This document shows, piece by piece, positions 27,514 through 36,819 of a stretch of DNA of 64,000 nucleotides (its first letter is position 1; the number at the start of each line of letters is the position of its first letter). Both the position numbers and the translations under genes were made by a program. The notes beneath the pieces are model-generated. The model saw only the letters and a list, made by a program, of their open reading frames with translations, was not told where the DNA came from and did no database searches. The stretch is from the NCBI RefSeq assembly GCF_001038455.1, contig NZ_LDUY01000005.1, forward strand, positions 1 to 64,000. The letters run 5' to 3'. The DNA comes from Fructobacillus sp. EFB-N1 (GTDB lineage Bacteria > Bacillota > Bacilli > Lactobacillales > Lactobacillaceae).

Positions 27514-29199
27514 ATGACAACAAGCGCGATCAAATGGTGGCAAAAGGCCGTCGTTTATCAAATTTACCCTCGTTCCTTTCAGGATTCGAATGGCGATGGG
27601 ATTGGTGATTTGAAGGGTATTCAGGAACGTCTGAGTTACGTTTCCAAATTAGGAGCGGACGTGATTTGGCTCAACCCCATCTACCAATCACCCAACAAGG
27701 ATAACGGCTACGATATTTCGGATTATCAAGCCATCAACCCAGAATTTGGGACGATGCAGGACTTCGATGATTTATTGGCTGCTGCACACGCCCGCGATAT
27801 CAAAATCGTGATGGACTTGGTGGTCAACCATTCATCCGACCAGCACAAATGGTTTATCGAAAGTCGGTCTAACAAGGATAATGACAAGCGCGACTTTTAC
27901 ATTTGGCGCGACCCCGTTGATGGTCATGAACCAAACAACTGGTCCTCTTTCTTCTCGGGTTCAGCCTGGAAGTTTGACGAGAAAAGTGGTCAATACTACC
28001 TCCACCTCTTTGCTGAGGGCCAACCTGATTTAAACTGGAAAAATGATGAACTCCGCGACCAAGTTTATCAAATGATGAACTGGTGGATCGACAAGGGAAT
28101 CGATGGCTTCCGGATGGACGTGATTTCGATGATTTCAAAGCCAGATGGATTGCCGGATGCACCATTGCCCGCCGGTAATACCTATGCTAATCCGGTTTCA
28201 TTGACCACCAACGGTCCTCACGTGCACGAATACTTGCGGGAAATGCGACAAAAGGTGTTGAACAATGCTGATTTGATGACCGTTGGTGAAACTTCTGGCG
28301 TCGATATTGAGCATGCCCAAAAGTATGCTGGCATCGACGGCAGCGAGCTGAACATGGTCTTCCAGTTTGAACACATGGGTCTGGACGACAACCCCAACCC
28401 AGCACTTGGTAAATGGGATAACCAACCAGTTTCATTGCTCAAGCTCAAGGACAACTTGAGCAAGTGGCAAACGGAACTTGAGGGCAATAGCTGGAATTCC
28501 CTTTACTGGGATAATCACGACCAACCTCGTATCGTTAGCCGCTTTGGAAACGATTCTGCCGAATACCGGGAGGTTTCAGCCAAGATGCTCGCCACCCTCT
28601 TGCACTTTATGCAGGGAACACCTTACATCTACCAGGGCGAGGAGTTGGGGATGACTAATGCCTACAACCTGGGTTGGGATGATTTCGATGATATCGAAAT
28701 CATCAACGGTCGGAAGTTCATTGTCGACAAGGAAAAATTAGTGGACAACGACACCATGCTCGATTACGTTCACTATAAGGGGCGTGATAACGCCCGGACA
28801 CCAATGCAGTGGACAGCTGGAAAAAACGCCGGCTTCACCGACGGTACTCCTTGGCTGAAGTTGAATGACAACTTCGAGACCATCAATGCGACCGCCGCTT
28901 TGGCCGACGATAATTCCGTCTTTTACCACTATCAAAAGTTGATTAAGCTCCGCCATGACCTTGACCTAATTACCACTGGTCACTACGAATTGATTGACCC
29001 GGCCGATGACCATGTTTATACGTACAAGCGAATTGGGGATGACCAAGAACTCTTGATTATTAACAACTTCACTGACCAAAATCTGGAACGTGACTACCCC
29101 GTTCCCGCCGATGCCCAGTTGCTCATCAGCAATTACCAAGATGATTTGGGTCTAAAATTGCGACCATACGAAGCTAAGGCCTACTTGTATAACCGCTAA
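27514..29199 (+). CDS. Oligo-1,6-glucosidase / dextran glucosidase (GH13_31)
   Basis: 561 residues, the usual length of the MalL/DexB group. It hydrolyses terminal alpha-1,6 bonds in isomaltose, panose and isomaltooligosaccharides in the cytoplasm. The (beta/alpha)8 barrel starts WWQKAVVYQIYPRSF. Catalytic residues are Asp in GFRMDVISMI, Glu in VGETSG and Asp in WDNHDQPR. The residue after the nucleophile is Val, as in alpha-1,6-specific members, where alpha-1,4 enzymes usually carry Ala or Thr. No signal peptide. TTGGAGG lies 8 nt upstream. It stands alone with no sugar transporter beside it. Confidence 0.9.
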   Translation: MTTSAIKWWQKAVVYQIYPRSFQDSNGDGIGDLKGIQERLSYVSKLGADVIWLNPIYQSPNKDNGYDISDYQAINPEFGTMQDFDDLLAAAHARDIKIVMDLVVNHSSDQHKWFIESRSNKDNDKRDFYIWRDPVDGHEPNNWSSFFSGSAWKFDEKSGQYYLHLFAEGQPDLNWKNDELRDQVYQMMNWWIDKGIDGFRMDVISMISKPDGLPDAPLPAGNTYANPVSLTTNGPHVHEYLREMRQKVLNNADLMTVGETSGVDIEHAQKYAGIDGSELNMVFQFEHMGLDDNPNPALGKWDNQPVSLLKLKDNLSKWQTELEGNSWNSLYWDNHDQPRIVSRFGNDSAEYREVSAKMLATLLHFMQGTPYIYQGEELGMTNAYNLGWDDFDDIEIINGRKFIVDKEKLVDNDTMLDYVHYKGRDNARTPMQWTAGKNAGFTDGTPWLKLNDNFETINATAALADDNSVFYHYQKLIKLRHDLDLITTGHYELIDPADDHVYTYKRIGDDQELLIINNFTDQNLERDYPVPADAQLLISNYQDDLGLKLRPYEAKAYLYNR

Positions 29200-29247
29200 G
29201 GACTGATTTGTTTTAAATCAAAGAGCCCCCGCCTACATGAAACAAAC

Positions 29248-29292
29248 AAAAAGAACCAAAGATACGACAAATTGTCGATCTTTGGTTCTTTT
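29248..29292. terminator. Strong bidirectional terminator
   Basis: AAAAGAACCAAAGAT pairs with ATCTTTGGTTCTTTT around CGACAAATTGTCG. It serves both the glucosidase and the convergent alcohol dehydrogenase. Confidence 0.9.
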
Positions 29293-29352
29293 GCTGTAGT
29301 AATGATTTGCTAGTCAGTCGAGGAAAGCTCACCCCCTAGCAAATCAGTTTCC

Positions 29353-30525
29353 TTATTTCATTGAGACTTCCAAGAGGTTGCGAACGTCTGCCACAGTCAT
29401 TTTCACAAAGGCATTGTGGTCCAAATGGTTAACTTGAACCGCGCTCTTGGCCATGGCCTCAAAATCCTGGTCCGTTTCAATGCCAACACCAGGCAATGTG
29501 GTTGGCACTTCAAGACTTGCCAACCATTCCCGGGTCTTGGCGATTGTCTGGGTGGCAACGGCATCGTCATCCCCCGCCAAATCCCAAACATTCCGTCCCA
29601 AGGAAACGAAATAAGGCTTGGTGTCTGCTGAATAGATAAAGTCCAGCCAGTGTGGCGTCAAAATACCAAGGCCAACACCGTGAGTAATATCATAATAGGC
29701 TGATAATTCGTGTTCGATTGGGTGCACCGACCATGAATTGACATTCCCTGTCCGTGGCAAGCCATTCAAGGCCATCGTTGACGCCCACATCAAATTAGCT
29801 CGGGCATCGTAGTTATCGGGTTCACGCAAGGCAACCGGCGCCCACTTAATCACGGTCCGCATAATCCCTTCAATCAAGCCATTGCGAACATCGTTTTCAT
29901 AACCCTTTTTGTCAAAGTATTGTTCTGTCAAGTGACTAAAGATATCAATTGATCCAGCTGCCGTTTGCCACTTTGAAACCGAGAAGGTCAAGCTTGGGTC
30001 AAGGAAGGAAACGGATGGTGTATTCGGGCCACCGGTTCCCAACTTTTGTTTCGTCTCCGGATTAGAAATCACGGAACCGGTGTTCATCTCAGTTCCAGTA
30101 GCCGCTAACGTTAAAATGTCAACAACGGGCAACTGGTCAATGGCAAAGCGCTTCTTGGAATCCAAAACCAAGTCCCAAGGGTCGCCGTCATAGAACTTAG
30201 CAGAAGCAATCACCTTTGAAGCATCGATAACAGATCCACCACCAACGGCTAAAATGACATCGATGTCGTTGTCTTTCACTAATTTTTGCCCCGCTCGTAC
30301 TGAGGCAATCTTTGGATTGGGCTCTATCCCAAACAATTCTGTCACATCCAAACCCGCCAACGCCTGAATCACACGCTCGTACAGACCTGATTTTTTAATT
30401 GAACCACCACCGTAGGTTACGAGCACCTTTGGACCAAATTGAGCAATCGCAGCCTGCAATTCGGTCTCCAAGCGATCTTTCCCGAAACGAATATCGGTTG
30501 TGTTCTTAAATGTAAAATTTTCCAT
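29353..30525 (-). CDS. Iron-containing alcohol dehydrogenase (YqhD/BdhA type)
   Basis: 390 residues of the group III metal-dependent dehydrogenases that reduce aldehydes with NAD(P)H. The Rossmann domain has GGGSVIDASKVIA and a TGTEMNTGSVISNPET block. The metal site lies in HPIEHELSAYYDITHGVGLG. Its resemblance to butanol/lactaldehyde dehydrogenases suggests a role in aldehyde detoxification or redox balance. AAGGAG lies 11 nt before the ATG, a long spacing. It is monocistronic, with its own terminator. Confidence 0.9.
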   Translation of the reverse strand: MENFTFKNTTDIRFGKDRLETELQAAIAQFGPKVLVTYGGGSIKKSGLYERVIQALAGLDVTELFGIEPNPKIASVRAGQKLVKDNDIDVILAVGGGSVIDASKVIASAKFYDGDPWDLVLDSKKRFAIDQLPVVDILTLAATGTEMNTGSVISNPETKQKLGTGGPNTPSVSFLDPSLTFSVSKWQTAAGSIDIFSHLTEQYFDKKGYENDVRNGLIEGIMRTVIKWAPVALREPDNYDARANLMWASTMALNGLPRTGNVNSWSVHPIEHELSAYYDITHGVGLGILTPHWLDFIYSADTKPYFVSLGRNVWDLAGDDDAVATQTIAKTREWLASLEVPTTLPGVGIETDQDFEAMAKSAVQVNHLDHNAFVKMTVADVRNLLEVSMK

Positions 30526-30724
30526 TTTTGACAGAACTCCTTTTTAAACATACAAGCAGACCATTTGTGATTTAAATGGCCTATTCGCTCGACTTAAACC
30601 CTCTGAAGGGTTTGTGCATCCATTTTAGAGGAACAAAACCCATCTGTCAATTTTCCATAGACCACTTTTGATCATCACGGCAGCGACGGGCAATTGATCA
30701 GTCGCTAACAATAGCTGATTGTAA

Positions 30725-30760
30725 CAAAAAGGCCCGCTAACACTTAGTGCTAGCGAGCTA
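30725..30760 (-). terminator. Terminator of the tautomerase gene
   Basis: GCTCGCTAGCACT / AGTGTTAGCGGGC stem on the minus strand, followed by CTTTTTGTT. Confidence 0.8.
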
Positions 30761-30766
30761 ATTTTA

Positions 30767-31159
30767 TTAAAGGTCACCGTTTAAGAAATGATTCTTTCCC
30801 TCACCAAATGACCAGTCTTCAGCATGGTTGCTGATAAAGGAGATAATGACATCTTCCTGACGAACGCCGGCCTTGTCAGCCAAGGCCGCCACCAATGACT
30901 GCGTGAATTCCTTCTTGGCCTTCACTGGACGTGGCGTTGACAATACCGTAAAGAACAAAACCTTGTCTGAACGGTCATAGCCAAGACCAACATCTTGAAA
31001 ATTAATTTCATAGTCTTCATGTTGCGTCACGATTTGGAAACGGTCACGGTCTGGTAGTGACAACGTTTCCTTGGCAACGTCAAAAGACAGTTGCATGATA
31101 TTCTTAATTTCTGCGGGTTCGTACTGACCCTTAATCAAGTCAATTTTCATTAATGGCAT
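30767..31159 (-). CDS. Tautomerase-family protein (YusQ-like)
   Basis: 130 residues. I start at ATG 31159 (MPLMKIDLIKGQ) instead of 31165 because GAGGAG lies 8 nt before it and because it leaves Pro1 after Met removal, the catalytic base of the tautomerase (4-oxalocrotonate tautomerase/MIF) superfamily. The double-length form fits the Tautomerase_2 group. Later blocks TVLSTPRPVKAKKEFTQ and FISNHAEDWSFGEG match that group. The natural substrate is unknown. It lies between an alcohol dehydrogenase and the thiamine operon, unrelated to either as far as can be seen. Confidence 0.8.
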   Translation of the reverse strand: MPLMKIDLIKGQYEPAEIKNIMQLSFDVAKETLSLPDRDRFQIVTQHEDYEINFQDVGLGYDRSDKVLFFTVLSTPRPVKAKKEFTQSLVAALADKAGVRQEDVIISFISNHAEDWSFGEGKNHFLNGDL

Positions 31160-31301
31160 GCGCATTTCTCCTCATGTAGCTTTGCTAATAGAGTAATCCT
31201 AGCATAAAAACCTGATAGGCACAATCACGAGTGTTATGAACACTGACAAAGCGCGCTGGGCACCCACAAGCAATTTCGAGTGAGCTATTGGCCCGGCGAT
31301 A

Positions 31302-32093
31302 TCACTTAACCTGGTGCAGATGGATTTGCCCTTGAAGCTTTGCATCCGTCAAGTTGCCCAACTGGTCGAGCATCTTGTTCAAGAAATCAGCAGGACCGGC
31401 AACACCTTCAGCCACCGCCAATTCGCCAGCAACTGGTAGAGCAGCGGTCGCATAGGCTAAATCAGCCAAATCCATACTTTGACTTGCAAAGGCGCCCAAC
31501 AAACCATCCAGGGCGTCACCCATCCCAACATTGGTTGCCAATTGGCTAGCCGAGTTAGCAATCTGGTAGACCGTCTGGCCGTCTGAAACCAAGTCCTGAA
31601 CACCAGTTGCGACCACAATGGCACCAAGCTTTTGAGCCGCCTTCTGGGCAATTTCAACTGGGTCAGCGGTGCCACTACCAGCATCGATTCCGTGGCTTTC
31701 CCATTCCACTTCAGCCAAAGTCGCTACCTCACCGAGGTTACCGCGGACGATGCTCACCTTGACTGATTTCAAGAGTTCCTTGGCCCGCTTTGACCGCAGT
31801 GGCGTTGCACCAACGGCAACGGGATCAAAGATAACAGGAAGGCCCAATTCGTTGGCCGTCTTCCCACTATTAATCATCACCTTTTGTGAATTTTCAGAAG
31901 TTGAACCCAAATTCAAGGTCACGGCATTGGCAATTTTCGTCAAATCAGCAGCATCTAGCGGATCTTCGAGCATAATTGGAGAAGCGCCGATATAGGCAAT
32001 CGCATTTGCTACCAATTGGGGGGTAACGCTATTGGCCACGTTCAAGACGATGGGCTGGTTCTGGCGAACGGCAGTTAAGATTGTTTGACTCAT
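31302..32093 (-). CDS. thiM: Hydroxyethylthiazole kinase
   Basis: 263 residues of the ribokinase-like ThiM family. It phosphorylates 4-methyl-5-(2-hydroxyethyl)thiazole to the form used by ThiE. Visible are NSVTPQLVANAIAYIGASPIM at the start (substrate site, with the M after it), DPVAVGAT, RGNLGEVATLA and the GMGDALDGLLGAF anion hole/catalytic Asp region. That last motif usually reads GTGCxLxA..GA. The start overlaps the thiE stop (ATGA), so the two are translationally coupled. Last gene of the riboswitch-controlled operon. Confidence 0.95.
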   Translation of the reverse strand: MSQTILTAVRQNQPIVLNVANSVTPQLVANAIAYIGASPIMLEDPLDAADLTKIANAVTLNLGSTSENSQKVMINSGKTANELGLPVIFDPVAVGATPLRSKRAKELLKSVKVSIVRGNLGEVATLAEVEWESHGIDAGSGTADPVEIAQKAAQKLGAIVVATGVQDLVSDGQTVYQIANSASQLATNVGMGDALDGLLGAFASQSMDLADLAYATAALPVAGELAVAEGVAGPADFLNKMLDQLGNLTDAKLQGQIHLHQVK

Positions 32094-32737
32094 TTTGTCA
32101 CTCCTCGTAATTTCTGAACACTTCGTTGAATATCATCGCTGGCGGTAATGGCCGAAATCACGGCAACACCCTCAATCGGCAACTCTACCAATTCCTGGCA
32201 GTTTTCTTCATGGATGCCACCAATGGCCACAACCGGTAGTGAGCTCTTTGACGCAACCGCCAAGACGCCTTCCGTCCCAATAGCCTCCTTGACCTTTTCC
32301 TTACTGGTCGTTGCAAAGGCCGGACCAACGCCCAAGTAATCGACGACTGCCAAATCAGCTTCACTGGCAGCTAACTCTTTTAAATCATGGACGGATAAAC
32401 CAAGTAACAAATCAGGGGCGACCTCATGAATTGCTCGCACCGGCGTATCGCCCTGGCCAACATGCAGACCATCCGCTTGAATGGCCAGTGCCAAAGGCAG
32501 GTCGTCATCGACATACAAAGGCACATTAACCGCTTTCGTAATGCTCCTGATTTTTTGGCCCAATTCCACCTTTTCCGCTTGGTTCAACTTCGAGTGGTCC
32601 TTTTCACGGTACTGTACAGCCGTTACGCCGGCGTCACAGGCCTCTTGAACCACGCGAATCACTTCGTTTGGGTCGTCATTGACGTTTTGGCTCCCCACAA
32701 CGAGATAAACCGTTAATGATGCAGGATCAAAATTCAT
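32090..32737 (-). CDS. thiE: Thiamine-phosphate synthase
   Basis: 215 residues from ATG 32737, preceded by AGAGGG; the longer reading would begin inside thiD. It joins HMP-pyrophosphate and thiazole phosphate to thiamine phosphate. The TIM-barrel motifs are intact: VQYREKDHSK, LYVDDDLPLALAIQADGLHVGQGD, VDYLGVGPAFATTSKE and VVAIGGI. It lies between thiD (13-nt gap) and thiM (ATGA overlap). Confidence 0.96.
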   Translation of the reverse strand: MNFDPASLTVYLVVGSQNVNDDPNEVIRVVQEACDAGVTAVQYREKDHSKLNQAEKVELGQKIRSITKAVNVPLYVDDDLPLALAIQADGLHVGQGDTPVRAIHEVAPDLLLGLSVHDLKELAASEADLAVVDYLGVGPAFATTSKEKVKEAIGTEGVLAVASKSSLPVVAIGGIHEENCQELVELPIEGVAVISAITASDDIQRSVQKLRGVTK

Positions 32738-32750
32738 TATCTTTTCCCTC

Positions 32751-33566
32751 TTAATCTTCTGGATTCGACCATTGACCATGATTCAAAGGACCGTGACCAT
32801 GACCGATAACTAGCGGATGCCCGATAATGGCATTCATATAGCGATGGCCCTTTTCGATTGCTTCTCGCAGAGAATCACCTTGGGCCAAAAAGGACGTAAT
32901 CGCAGCCGAGAGGGTGTCCCCCGTCCCGTGCTTGCTTGACGTTTCAACCTTTTGTCCTTCAAGCCAGAATCCTTCTTCGTTCTCCAGCAAAACATAATCA
33001 TAAATGATTGGGCCTTCACCATGGCCACCCTTGACGATAACGTTTGGAACCCCTAGGGCCTGAATTTTTTGACCGGCGGTAACCATGCCGTCACGGTTAC
33101 TAATTTTCATATCGGCTAAGAGTTCGGCTTCGGGAAGGTTTGGTGTTACCAGCGTAGCAAGTGGCAGCAAATGGTTCTTCAAGGCCGCAATGCCAGCTTG
33201 GTCAAGCAAGGCCGCTCCGCCCTTGGCAACCATCACGGGATCGACCACGAAGTTCTTTTGTCGGTAGTGACGAATGTTTTTCGCCACCTGAAGAACACGG
33301 GCTTCATCGAAGAGTGCCCCTGTTTTTGCTGCACGAACATCAAAGTCAGCCATCACCGAGGCAAATTGTTGGTCAATCACGGCCAAATCAGTTGGATAAG
33401 CACCCTGCACACCCAGTGTGTTTTGTGCGGTTAACCCGGCCACTATGACCGTTGAGTAGGCCTTGCAGGCCTGCATGGTCTTGATATCGGCCTGCATACC
33501 GGCACCACCACCGGAATCAGAACCAGCAATGGTCAATGCTGTCGGATATTGGTTGGGATCAATCAT
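32751..33566 (-). CDS. thiD: Hydroxymethylpyrimidine/phosphomethylpyrimidine kinase
   Basis: 271 residues of the ribokinase-like PfkB fold. It phosphorylates HMP and HMP-P to HMP-PP for ThiE. N-terminal TIAGSDSGGGAGMQADIKTM is the family hallmark, and VTPNLPEAELL and the catalytic GTGDTLSAAITSFLA are visible. GGAGG precedes the ATG, which overlaps the tenA stop by 4 nt. With tenA it forms the HMP-salvage half of the operon. Confidence 0.96.
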   Translation of the reverse strand: MIDPNQYPTALTIAGSDSGGGAGMQADIKTMQACKAYSTVIVAGLTAQNTLGVQGAYPTDLAVIDQQFASVMADFDVRAAKTGALFDEARVLQVAKNIRHYRQKNFVVDPVMVAKGGAALLDQAGIAALKNHLLPLATLVTPNLPEAELLADMKISNRDGMVTAGQKIQALGVPNVIVKGGHGEGPIIYDYVLLENEEGFWLEGQKVETSSKHGTGDTLSAAITSFLAQGDSLREAIEKGHRYMNAIIGHPLVIGHGHGPLNHGQWSNPED

Positions 33567-34219
33567 TTTGTTGCCTCCATTCCCTGCAGGAAGAATTGAT
33601 TTTCATACTTTGTTGATTGGATAAAAGCAGCTAAGGCTTCCTCTTGCACTTCAGGACTCACTTGTTCGGCCGTCTGATTGACTAGAGCCAACATTGGTCG
33701 CGTCAAACCCTTATCAATCCCCCGGTAGTACCCCACCCATGGCATAAATGGGTTGTCTGGCTTAATGAGACCATCCCGAATCAACAAATCAGCTAAGTAG
33801 GCATAGTCGTAAGGGCAGGCAGCCAAGGCAACCAAGCCGATAAACGAATCCTTTTGAACTGATTTAGCCATGTGGTTAACGTACTGGTCCGTAACCGTTG
33901 CATTTGGATACTTGCCTTCCTGGATGCTCTTATCATCGGTTTGAGCCAAATCCAGTAATATCTTGTGCGCGGCGTATTCCCGGTCATCATCGGCCACTTC
34001 GGCATCAATTGTTTGTCCGGTTAATGTCTGGCAAACCTGTTCATACAGTGGCAAATAGTGACCCAGGTAACGGTAATCTTGTTGTACGTAGTAGAGCAGC
34101 GCCTCAGGATTAACTTCCCCAGCAATCATTACTTGGATAAAGGGATTGGCATAAAAATCAGCCTTGTGTTCCTCCATCACTTGCATAAAGCGGTCGGAAA
34201 ACGGCAGCATCTTCGTCAT
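33563..34219 (-). CDS. tenA: Thiaminase II / aminopyrimidine aminohydrolase TenA
   Basis: 218 residues, all-helical TenA fold. It hydrolyses aminomethyl-HMP (a thiamine breakdown product) to HMP and can also cleave thiamine. PFIQVMIAGEVNPEALLYYVQQDYRYL holds the YxxQD..Y active-site region, and the segment with CPYDYAYLAD carries the usual Cys nucleophile position. GAGGAG precedes the ATG. First gene after the TPP riboswitch, so the operon starts with salvage of damaged thiamine. Confidence 0.94.
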   Translation of the reverse strand: MTKMLPFSDRFMQVMEEHKADFYANPFIQVMIAGEVNPEALLYYVQQDYRYLGHYLPLYEQVCQTLTGQTIDAEVADDDREYAAHKILLDLAQTDDKSIQEGKYPNATVTDQYVNHMAKSVQKDSFIGLVALAACPYDYAYLADLLIRDGLIKPDNPFMPWVGYYRGIDKGLTRPMLALVNQTAEQVSPEVQEEALAAFIQSTKYENQFFLQGMEATK

Positions 34220-34280
34220 TTTTTCTCCTCAATCATCAACTTTATTTTGGCAGACTATGGGGTTAGTCGCCATTTAGACA

Positions 34281-34313
34281 AAATAAAAAGCCCTCAGCCT
34301 GAGCTGAGGACTT
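34281..34313 (-). terminator. Terminator between TPP riboswitch and tenA (expression platform)
   Basis: GTCCTCAG / CTGAGGGC stem followed by TTTTTATTTT on the minus strand, downstream of the aptamer and before the tenA ribosome site. TPP binding probably favours this hairpin. Confidence 0.8.
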
Positions 34314-34372
34314 ATGGCCTACTGACGATTACCGAACATGGACAATGTCTTTAGGATTTAAATCCGCTTTTC

Positions 34373-34445
34373 GAAGTTTCCTGCGACCGTGCTAGCGGCA
34401 TCAGGTTCAATGGGTATATTCTCAGCTCAGGGCACCCCAACTTTA
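34373..34445 (-). promoter_or_regulatory. TPP riboswitch upstream of tenA-thiD-thiE-thiM
   Basis: On the minus strand the Thi-box core is plain: GGGGTGCCC, GCTGAGAATATACCC, then TTGAACCTGATGC and the closing GCAGGAAACTT strand pairing with AAGTT at the 5' end. It controls thiamine salvage in response to thiamine pyrophosphate. Confidence 0.93.
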
Positions 34446-34459
34446 TTTATCACACAAGC

Positions 34460-34465
34460 AGTATA
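34460..34465 (-). promoter_or_regulatory. -10 of the thiamine salvage operon
   Basis: TATACT on the minus strand, just upstream of the riboswitch; no strong -35 was found. Confidence 0.45.
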
Positions 34466-34509
34466 GCACGGAAATTAGAACCCGTGTGAAAAAACTTCTC
34501 AGTGAGCGC

Positions 34510-34551
34510 TTGCCACACACTGTGAAATCAGTTATATTATAAGTATACTTA
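34510..34551 (+). promoter_or_regulatory. Promoter and palindromic operator of the MarR gene
   Basis: -35 TTGCCA (34510-34515), 17-bp spacer, -10 TATATT (34533-34538). A perfect 12-bp palindrome TAAGTATACTTA (34540-34551) overlaps the expected transcription start, suggesting autorepression. Confidence 0.55.
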
Positions 34552-34581
34552 CAGATTAATTCTAACACTATGGAGGTTCCC

Positions 34582-35040
34582 ATGAGCCCTGTCAAAACCG
34601 CTTCCCTTTCTCGCTACATGGATTCGACCAATCAGAAATTTTTCAACTTGTATACTGACTGGTTCCGCCAAATGAAATACCGTCTCCGCGAGCTTGACTT
34701 AACCCACCCCCAATTCCAAATTTTGGCCACTGTTCATGGCCTGAGTTTACAAAATACCGAGATTACTCAAATTATGGTGGCTAAGGCAGCGGATGTCGAT
34801 GCCATGACGGCTTCGGCCATTATCACCAAACTGAGCCGTGAAGATCTTTTGGACCGCTATCCTGGCAAGAAGAATCCGCGCTCAAAAGCTCTCTCATTAA
34901 CCCAAGCTGGTGAGGAAAAATTACAACAGGCCTTAGACATCGTCAATCAATTTGACCAAGACCTCTGGAGCCAATTTGATGCCTCCTTGCCAGAAAGTAT
35001 TGACCAGGCTCAAGCAGTCGTCAAAACCCACCACTTCTAA
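34582..35040 (+). CDS. MarR-family transcriptional regulator
   Basis: 152 residues from ATG 34582, 5 nt after GGAGG; the in-frame ATG at 34570 overlaps the ribosome site. The winged helix-turn-helix shows TEITQIMVAKAADVDAMTASA (recognition helix), followed by a wing with DLLDRYPGKKNPRSKALSLTQAG, where RS plus K replace the usual DxR core. The ligand is unknown. It is monocistronic with its own terminator, so it may control distant genes. Confidence 0.85.
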   Translation: MSPVKTASLSRYMDSTNQKFFNLYTDWFRQMKYRLRELDLTHPQFQILATVHGLSLQNTEITQIMVAKAADVDAMTASAIITKLSREDLLDRYPGKKNPRSKALSLTQAGEEKLQQALDIVNQFDQDLWSQFDASLPESIDQAQAVVKTHHF

Positions 35041-35068
35041 GATTGCCGAAGCATCACATCACAAATTG

Positions 35069-35110
35069 AAAAGAGCCGAGCATACATAATTGTATCCTCG
35101 ACTCTTTTTT
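35069..35110 (+). terminator. Terminator of the MarR gene
   Basis: AAGAGCCGAG / CTCGACTCTT stem followed by a T-run. Confidence 0.75.
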
Positions 35111-35238
35111 CTTTGGCCCAAAAATCAGCGCTGCGTTTTCTTTTCACACAAGTAAATACCCGTAGCTCAGCCGCTTGCAAGCAAGTATGATGTTTCAAAG
35201 CACTTTTTATACACTGATTTCAGCAACGAATGTGCTTG

Positions 35239-36819
35239 TTAGCCAAGTAATTGGTACCAATCAAAGATGGCTTTGACCTCCTCCATTGGCAAGTAACGAG
35301 CAGTCAAAACCTTCGTACTGGCATCAGTTCGGACCACCACGGCAAGGTGGGCTCGCTGATTACGACGAGCTAGCCACCAACTCTGCTTAATGGACAACGA
35401 TTGAATCTTATCCCAGGCAATATAGGTGGTGATGGTTTCGTAGTTCTTCGCCGTTTTTAAAACAAGAACCTGGCCGTTAACCACTTGGGCGGTTGTCGCC
35501 TTCCCTTTATACCAGCCAGCACCGACAACGAAGGACAACACAAGCAAAACCAGTAAAACAACGAGCGGCAACCGTTGGAAAACATAAATCAGGACGGCGG
35601 CGAGGGGTAAGGTCCAAAAAAGGCCGTTACGGATCATTGTCAAAATCTGGTAGGTTGAGCTACTGGTCTTTTTGATTGGCTTGCTTGGAAAATTAAGCAA
35701 CCACTGTGACAAGTAGTGGTCAACAGCTCCTGATTTTACCATTGGAATCAAGGTCGGTACGTTTTTAGAAACCTTGTCTTCGCCATTTTCGTCGGTAATT
35801 AACCGCGTCTTGACGGTCGCCAAGCCCAGTGCCTGCCGAAAAATATTTTGGCGGACCTCAACCGTTTGCATCCGGTTAATCGACAGATGCATCGTTTGTC
35901 GTTTGAAAAGTCCCCGAGCAATCGTTAAATGACCGGCATCATGGTGAACTTCAAAGCCAAAATACAAGATCACCGTTCGCAAAACGTTAAAAGCAATCAC
36001 GATTAAGACAAACAGAACCACCAGCAAGACAATCACCAGTGTGCCCAATCCCAGAACATGATTGGTAAATTCCTGCTCAAGCCAACGACTGACTACCTTT
36101 TGCTGGTCTAAGTGAACGAACCAACCCAAAAATATAAAAAATTGAAAGATGACTTCCGGCGTCGTCACGGCGTAGATAATCAAAGACAGAGCAGAAGCCC
36201 GATAGGAATCAGCAGAAAGTCTGCTAGGACCATTGGACCGCAACGAGCTTGTTCGAGTGGCGGTTTTCGGGTCACTCTCAACATCAAACGGCTGCCCCTG
36301 CGGGTCTTTCTTGTCCACTAACTCATCTTGTTCCTGTGTCGCTGGTCCTTCATTTTGCGCCTGAACTTTTGCGCGTTCAATCAAGGTAACCAGACTAGTC
36401 GTTTCATCCTGTCGCTTTTGCTCAAGAACAAGCGCCACCCAAGTTGGTACAACGGAGAGGGAAATCTGATTTTGCTTGGCTCCCTTCCCCCCAGAATCAA
36501 CGGCGATCTCCTCCAAATGAAATGGTTGTAGGAAAAACCATTGCTTCCGGTGGGTATTTTGAATTTTGTGGTAAGGCAAGTGGCGAACTTGTCGTTCCAA
36601 CACGCCTGACCGATAAATCAGTTCGCTCTCCGTGATTTCATAGGTCTTCATCCAGAAGCTTAAAATGGACCAGATCAACAGTGCTAGGAAAAGCAAGACC
36701 CATTCCCACCAAGTAAAATGGAAAAAGAACAATATGGCCAAGCCTAAAGCCACCATATTTTTTAATTGTTCGTAAAAATTCAAAATAAAAGCAAGGGGAT
36801 GTAAGTGCTTAGCCTTCAT
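35239..36819 (-). CDS. Bacterial PH-domain membrane protein (YdbT-like)
   Basis: 526 residues. Three PH-like (bPH2, YdbS/YdbT) domains are separated by paired membrane segments: MVALGLAILFFFHFTWWEW near the start, ALSLIIYAVTTPEVIFQFFIF and VIVLLVVLFVLIVIAFNVL in the middle, LPLVVLLVLLVLSFVVGAG near residue 420. Each PH block has a WDKIQ/INRMQTVEV/YHKIQN-type strand. In Bacillus, YdbT partners YdbS and is linked to resistance against certain bacteriocins; the mechanism is not established. The ATG overlaps the upstream ydbS-like stop by about 10 nt, so they form an operon. Confidence 0.85.
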   Translation of the reverse strand: MKAKHLHPLAFILNFYEQLKNMVALGLAILFFFHFTWWEWVLLFLALLIWSILSFWMKTYEITESELIYRSGVLERQVRHLPYHKIQNTHRKQWFFLQPFHLEEIAVDSGGKGAKQNQISLSVVPTWVALVLEQKRQDETTSLVTLIERAKVQAQNEGPATQEQDELVDKKDPQGQPFDVESDPKTATRTSSLRSNGPSRLSADSYRASALSLIIYAVTTPEVIFQFFIFLGWFVHLDQQKVVSRWLEQEFTNHVLGLGTLVIVLLVVLFVLIVIAFNVLRTVILYFGFEVHHDAGHLTIARGLFKRQTMHLSINRMQTVEVRQNIFRQALGLATVKTRLITDENGEDKVSKNVPTLIPMVKSGAVDHYLSQWLLNFPSKPIKKTSSSTYQILTMIRNGLFWTLPLAAVLIYVFQRLPLVVLLVLLVLSFVVGAGWYKGKATTAQVVNGQVLVLKTAKNYETITTYIAWDKIQSLSIKQSWWLARRNQRAHLAVVVRTDASTKVLTARYLPMEEVKAIFDWYQLLG

